Part shown: positions 62,956 to 64,000 of the stretch, in pieces
Layout: the number at the start of each line of letters is the position of its first letter
How positions within the stretch are numbered: position 1 is the first letter of the stretch
Origin: Streptomyces formicae
GTDB taxonomy: Bacteria > Actinomycetota > Actinomycetes > Streptomycetales > Streptomycetaceae
Reading direction: 5' to 3'
Length of the DNA stretch: 64,000 bases
Assembly (NCBI RefSeq): GCF_022647665.1
Contig: NZ_CP071872.1
Location: 4,216,001 to 4,280,000 of the forward strand
The notes under the pieces: generated by a model
What the model was told of the DNA's origin: nothing
Databases searched by the model: none
Seen by the model: the letters and a program-made list of their open reading frames with translations, nothing else
Position numbers and translations under genes: made by a program

Positions 62956-64000
62956 GTGGAGTACAACCTTGCCGACCTGTTCGAGTCGGTCGTGGACGTG
63001 GTCCCGGACCGCGAGGCGCTCGCGTACGCGGACCATCCCGGTACGGGTGCGGAACGCCGGCTCACGTACGCGGAGCTGGACGCCGCCGCGAACCGGATCG
63101 CGCACCATCTCGTCGCCGCCGGGCTGAAGCCGGGCGAGCACCTCGGGCTGCATCTCTACAACGGTGTCGAGTATCTGCAGACGGTCCTCGCCTGCGTGAA
63201 GGCGCGCCTCGTTCCGGTCAACGTCAACTACCGCTACGTGGCAGACGAGCTGGTCTACCTCTACCGCGACGCGGATCTCGCCGCTCTCGTCTTCGACGCC
63301 GAGTTCACCGAGCGGGTCGCGGCGGCGCTGCCGCAGACGGAGAAGCTGCGGCATCTCGTACGGGTGGGGACGCCGCCCGAGGGTGCACCGTCGCTCGACG
63401 ACTGCACGGCCTTCGCGGAAGCGGAGGCGGCGGGCTCGCCGGAGCGCGGTTTCGCGCCACGCTCGGCGGACGACCAGTTCATCATCTACACGGGCGGCAC
63501 GACCGGCATGCCCAAGGGCGTGATGTGGCGGCAGGAGGACCTCTTCTTCGCGGCACTCGGCGGGGGCGCGCCGACCGGGGAGCCGGTGAAGCGGCCCGAG
63601 GAGCTCGCCGAGCGGGTGGCGGCGGGCGGCGACGGCATCACCTTCTTCCCCACTCCCCCGCTGATGCACGGCACATCGACGCTGACGGCGTTCATCGGCT
63701 TCAACTTCGGCCAGCGAGTGGTACTGCACCGCAAGTACGTGCCGGAGGAGGTGCTGCGGACGATCGAACGGGAGCGGGTGACGTCGGTCTCGCTGGTCGG
63801 CGATGCGATGCTGCGACCGCTGATCGACGCGCTGAACGGGCCGCTGAAGGGCACGGACCTGTCGTCGCTGTTCAGTGTGTCGTCGTCCGGCGCGATCATG
63901 TCCGAGACGGTGCGGGACCAGTTCAGGGCGCTCGCGCCCAAGGTGATGGTGCTGGACAACTTCGGTTCGTCGGAGTCCGGTTTCAACGGCACGGCGACGG
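62956..64000 (+). CDS. Acyl-CoA synthetase (AMP-forming), 3' end beyond the window
   Basis: This is the first roughly 348 residues of an ANL-superfamily ligase: EYNLADLFESVVDVVPDRE, LTYAELDAAANRIAHHL, the P-loop YTGGTTGMPKGVMWRQED and the LLHGT-like PPLMHGTSTLTAFIGF. The later adenylation motifs are not reached. It activates a fatty or sterol-derived acid to acyl-CoA, supplying the divergent operon. The start is either ATG 62953, only 1 bp after AGGAGG, or GTG 62956 at 4 bp, which I prefer. Confidence 0.93.
   Translation, partial: MEYNLADLFESVVDVVPDREALAYADHPGTGAERRLTYAELDAAANRIAHHLVAAGLKPGEHLGLHLYNGVEYLQTVLACVKARLVPVNVNYRYVADELVYLYRDADLAALVFDAEFTERVAAALPQTEKLRHLVRVGTPPEGAPSLDDCTAFAEAEAAGSPERGFAPRSADDQFIIYTGGTTGMPKGVMWRQEDLFFAALGGGAPTGEPVKRPEELAERVAAGGDGITFFPTPPLMHGTSTLTAFIGFNFGQRVVLHRKYVPEEVLRTIERERVTSVSLVGDAMLRPLIDALNGPLKGTDLSSLFSVSSSGAIMSETVRDQFRALAPKVMVLDNFGSSESGFNGTAT

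Overview
The window looks like Streptomyces or a very close relative. It is GC-rich with strong G/C at third codon positions, uses GTG and TTG starts, and encodes a bifunctional geosmin synthase, an Rpf-like cell-wall hydrolase, DUF397, an NsdA-like regulator, SpoIIE-type PP2C phosphatases and an ECF41 sigma factor. I found no rRNA, tRNA or CRISPR array.

There are two very different halves. Positions 1 to about 27,000 are gene-poor, roughly 40 percent coding by my estimate, as expected of a chromosome arm or a decaying accessory region. Small genes lie between long stretches with no credible reading frame: a secreted SH3-like protein, a Cro/C1-type regulator, a class A beta-lactamase-like hydrolase, an Rpf/LysM protein, a DUF1989 protein, a two-helix membrane protein, a peptidoglycan-binding protein, an AMIN-like protein, a VOC/UvrA-like pair, an HxlR/RidA pair and a GNAT. 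The stretches hold short tandem repeats of many periods (5, 6, 7, 10, 14, 15, 16 and 20 bp), relics of IS200/IS605 and IS630 elements, an inverted-repeat element, and patches where the + strand is almost only A and C whichever strand is coding. Two paralogous proteins with a coiled coil, a Lys/Pro/Ala-rich linker and a winged helix (12,690 and 26,056) sit here. Both are preceded by the same 21-bp promoter-like motif.

From about 27,700 to the right edge the window is dense, ordinary Streptomyces sequence. In order: a P-loop kinase; a rifampicin-phosphotransferase-like enzyme divergent from a TetR regulator across two near-identical operator sites; a carboxymuconolactone decarboxylase-like gene with a textbook ECF41 promoter, followed by the ECF41 sigma gene; a GNAT, a thioesterase and a lipoprotein; a PAS/GAF/PP2C/HATPase phosphatase with an apparent frameshift near its start; a secreted transglycosylase; a GCS2-type ligase; a three-gene polar amino acid ABC transporter ending in a terminator and a MITE-like element; an SRPBCC/ArsR pair; a P450 with a deazaflavin-type nitroreductase; a second PP2C phosphatase; an NsdA-like regulator; an aminoglycoside-phosphotransferase-fold protein; a large amidase; geosmin synthase; then DinB and DUF397 proteins.

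The last 5 kb is a lipid-catabolism locus. A leftward operon (enoyl-CoA hydratase, double DUF35 protein, two thiolase-fold proteins without the usual catalytic Cys and His) runs divergently from an acyl-CoA synthetase that continues past the window edge. A palindromic operator-like site lies between them. The make-up resembles the Ltp2-DUF35 retro-aldolase systems of sterol side-chain degradation.
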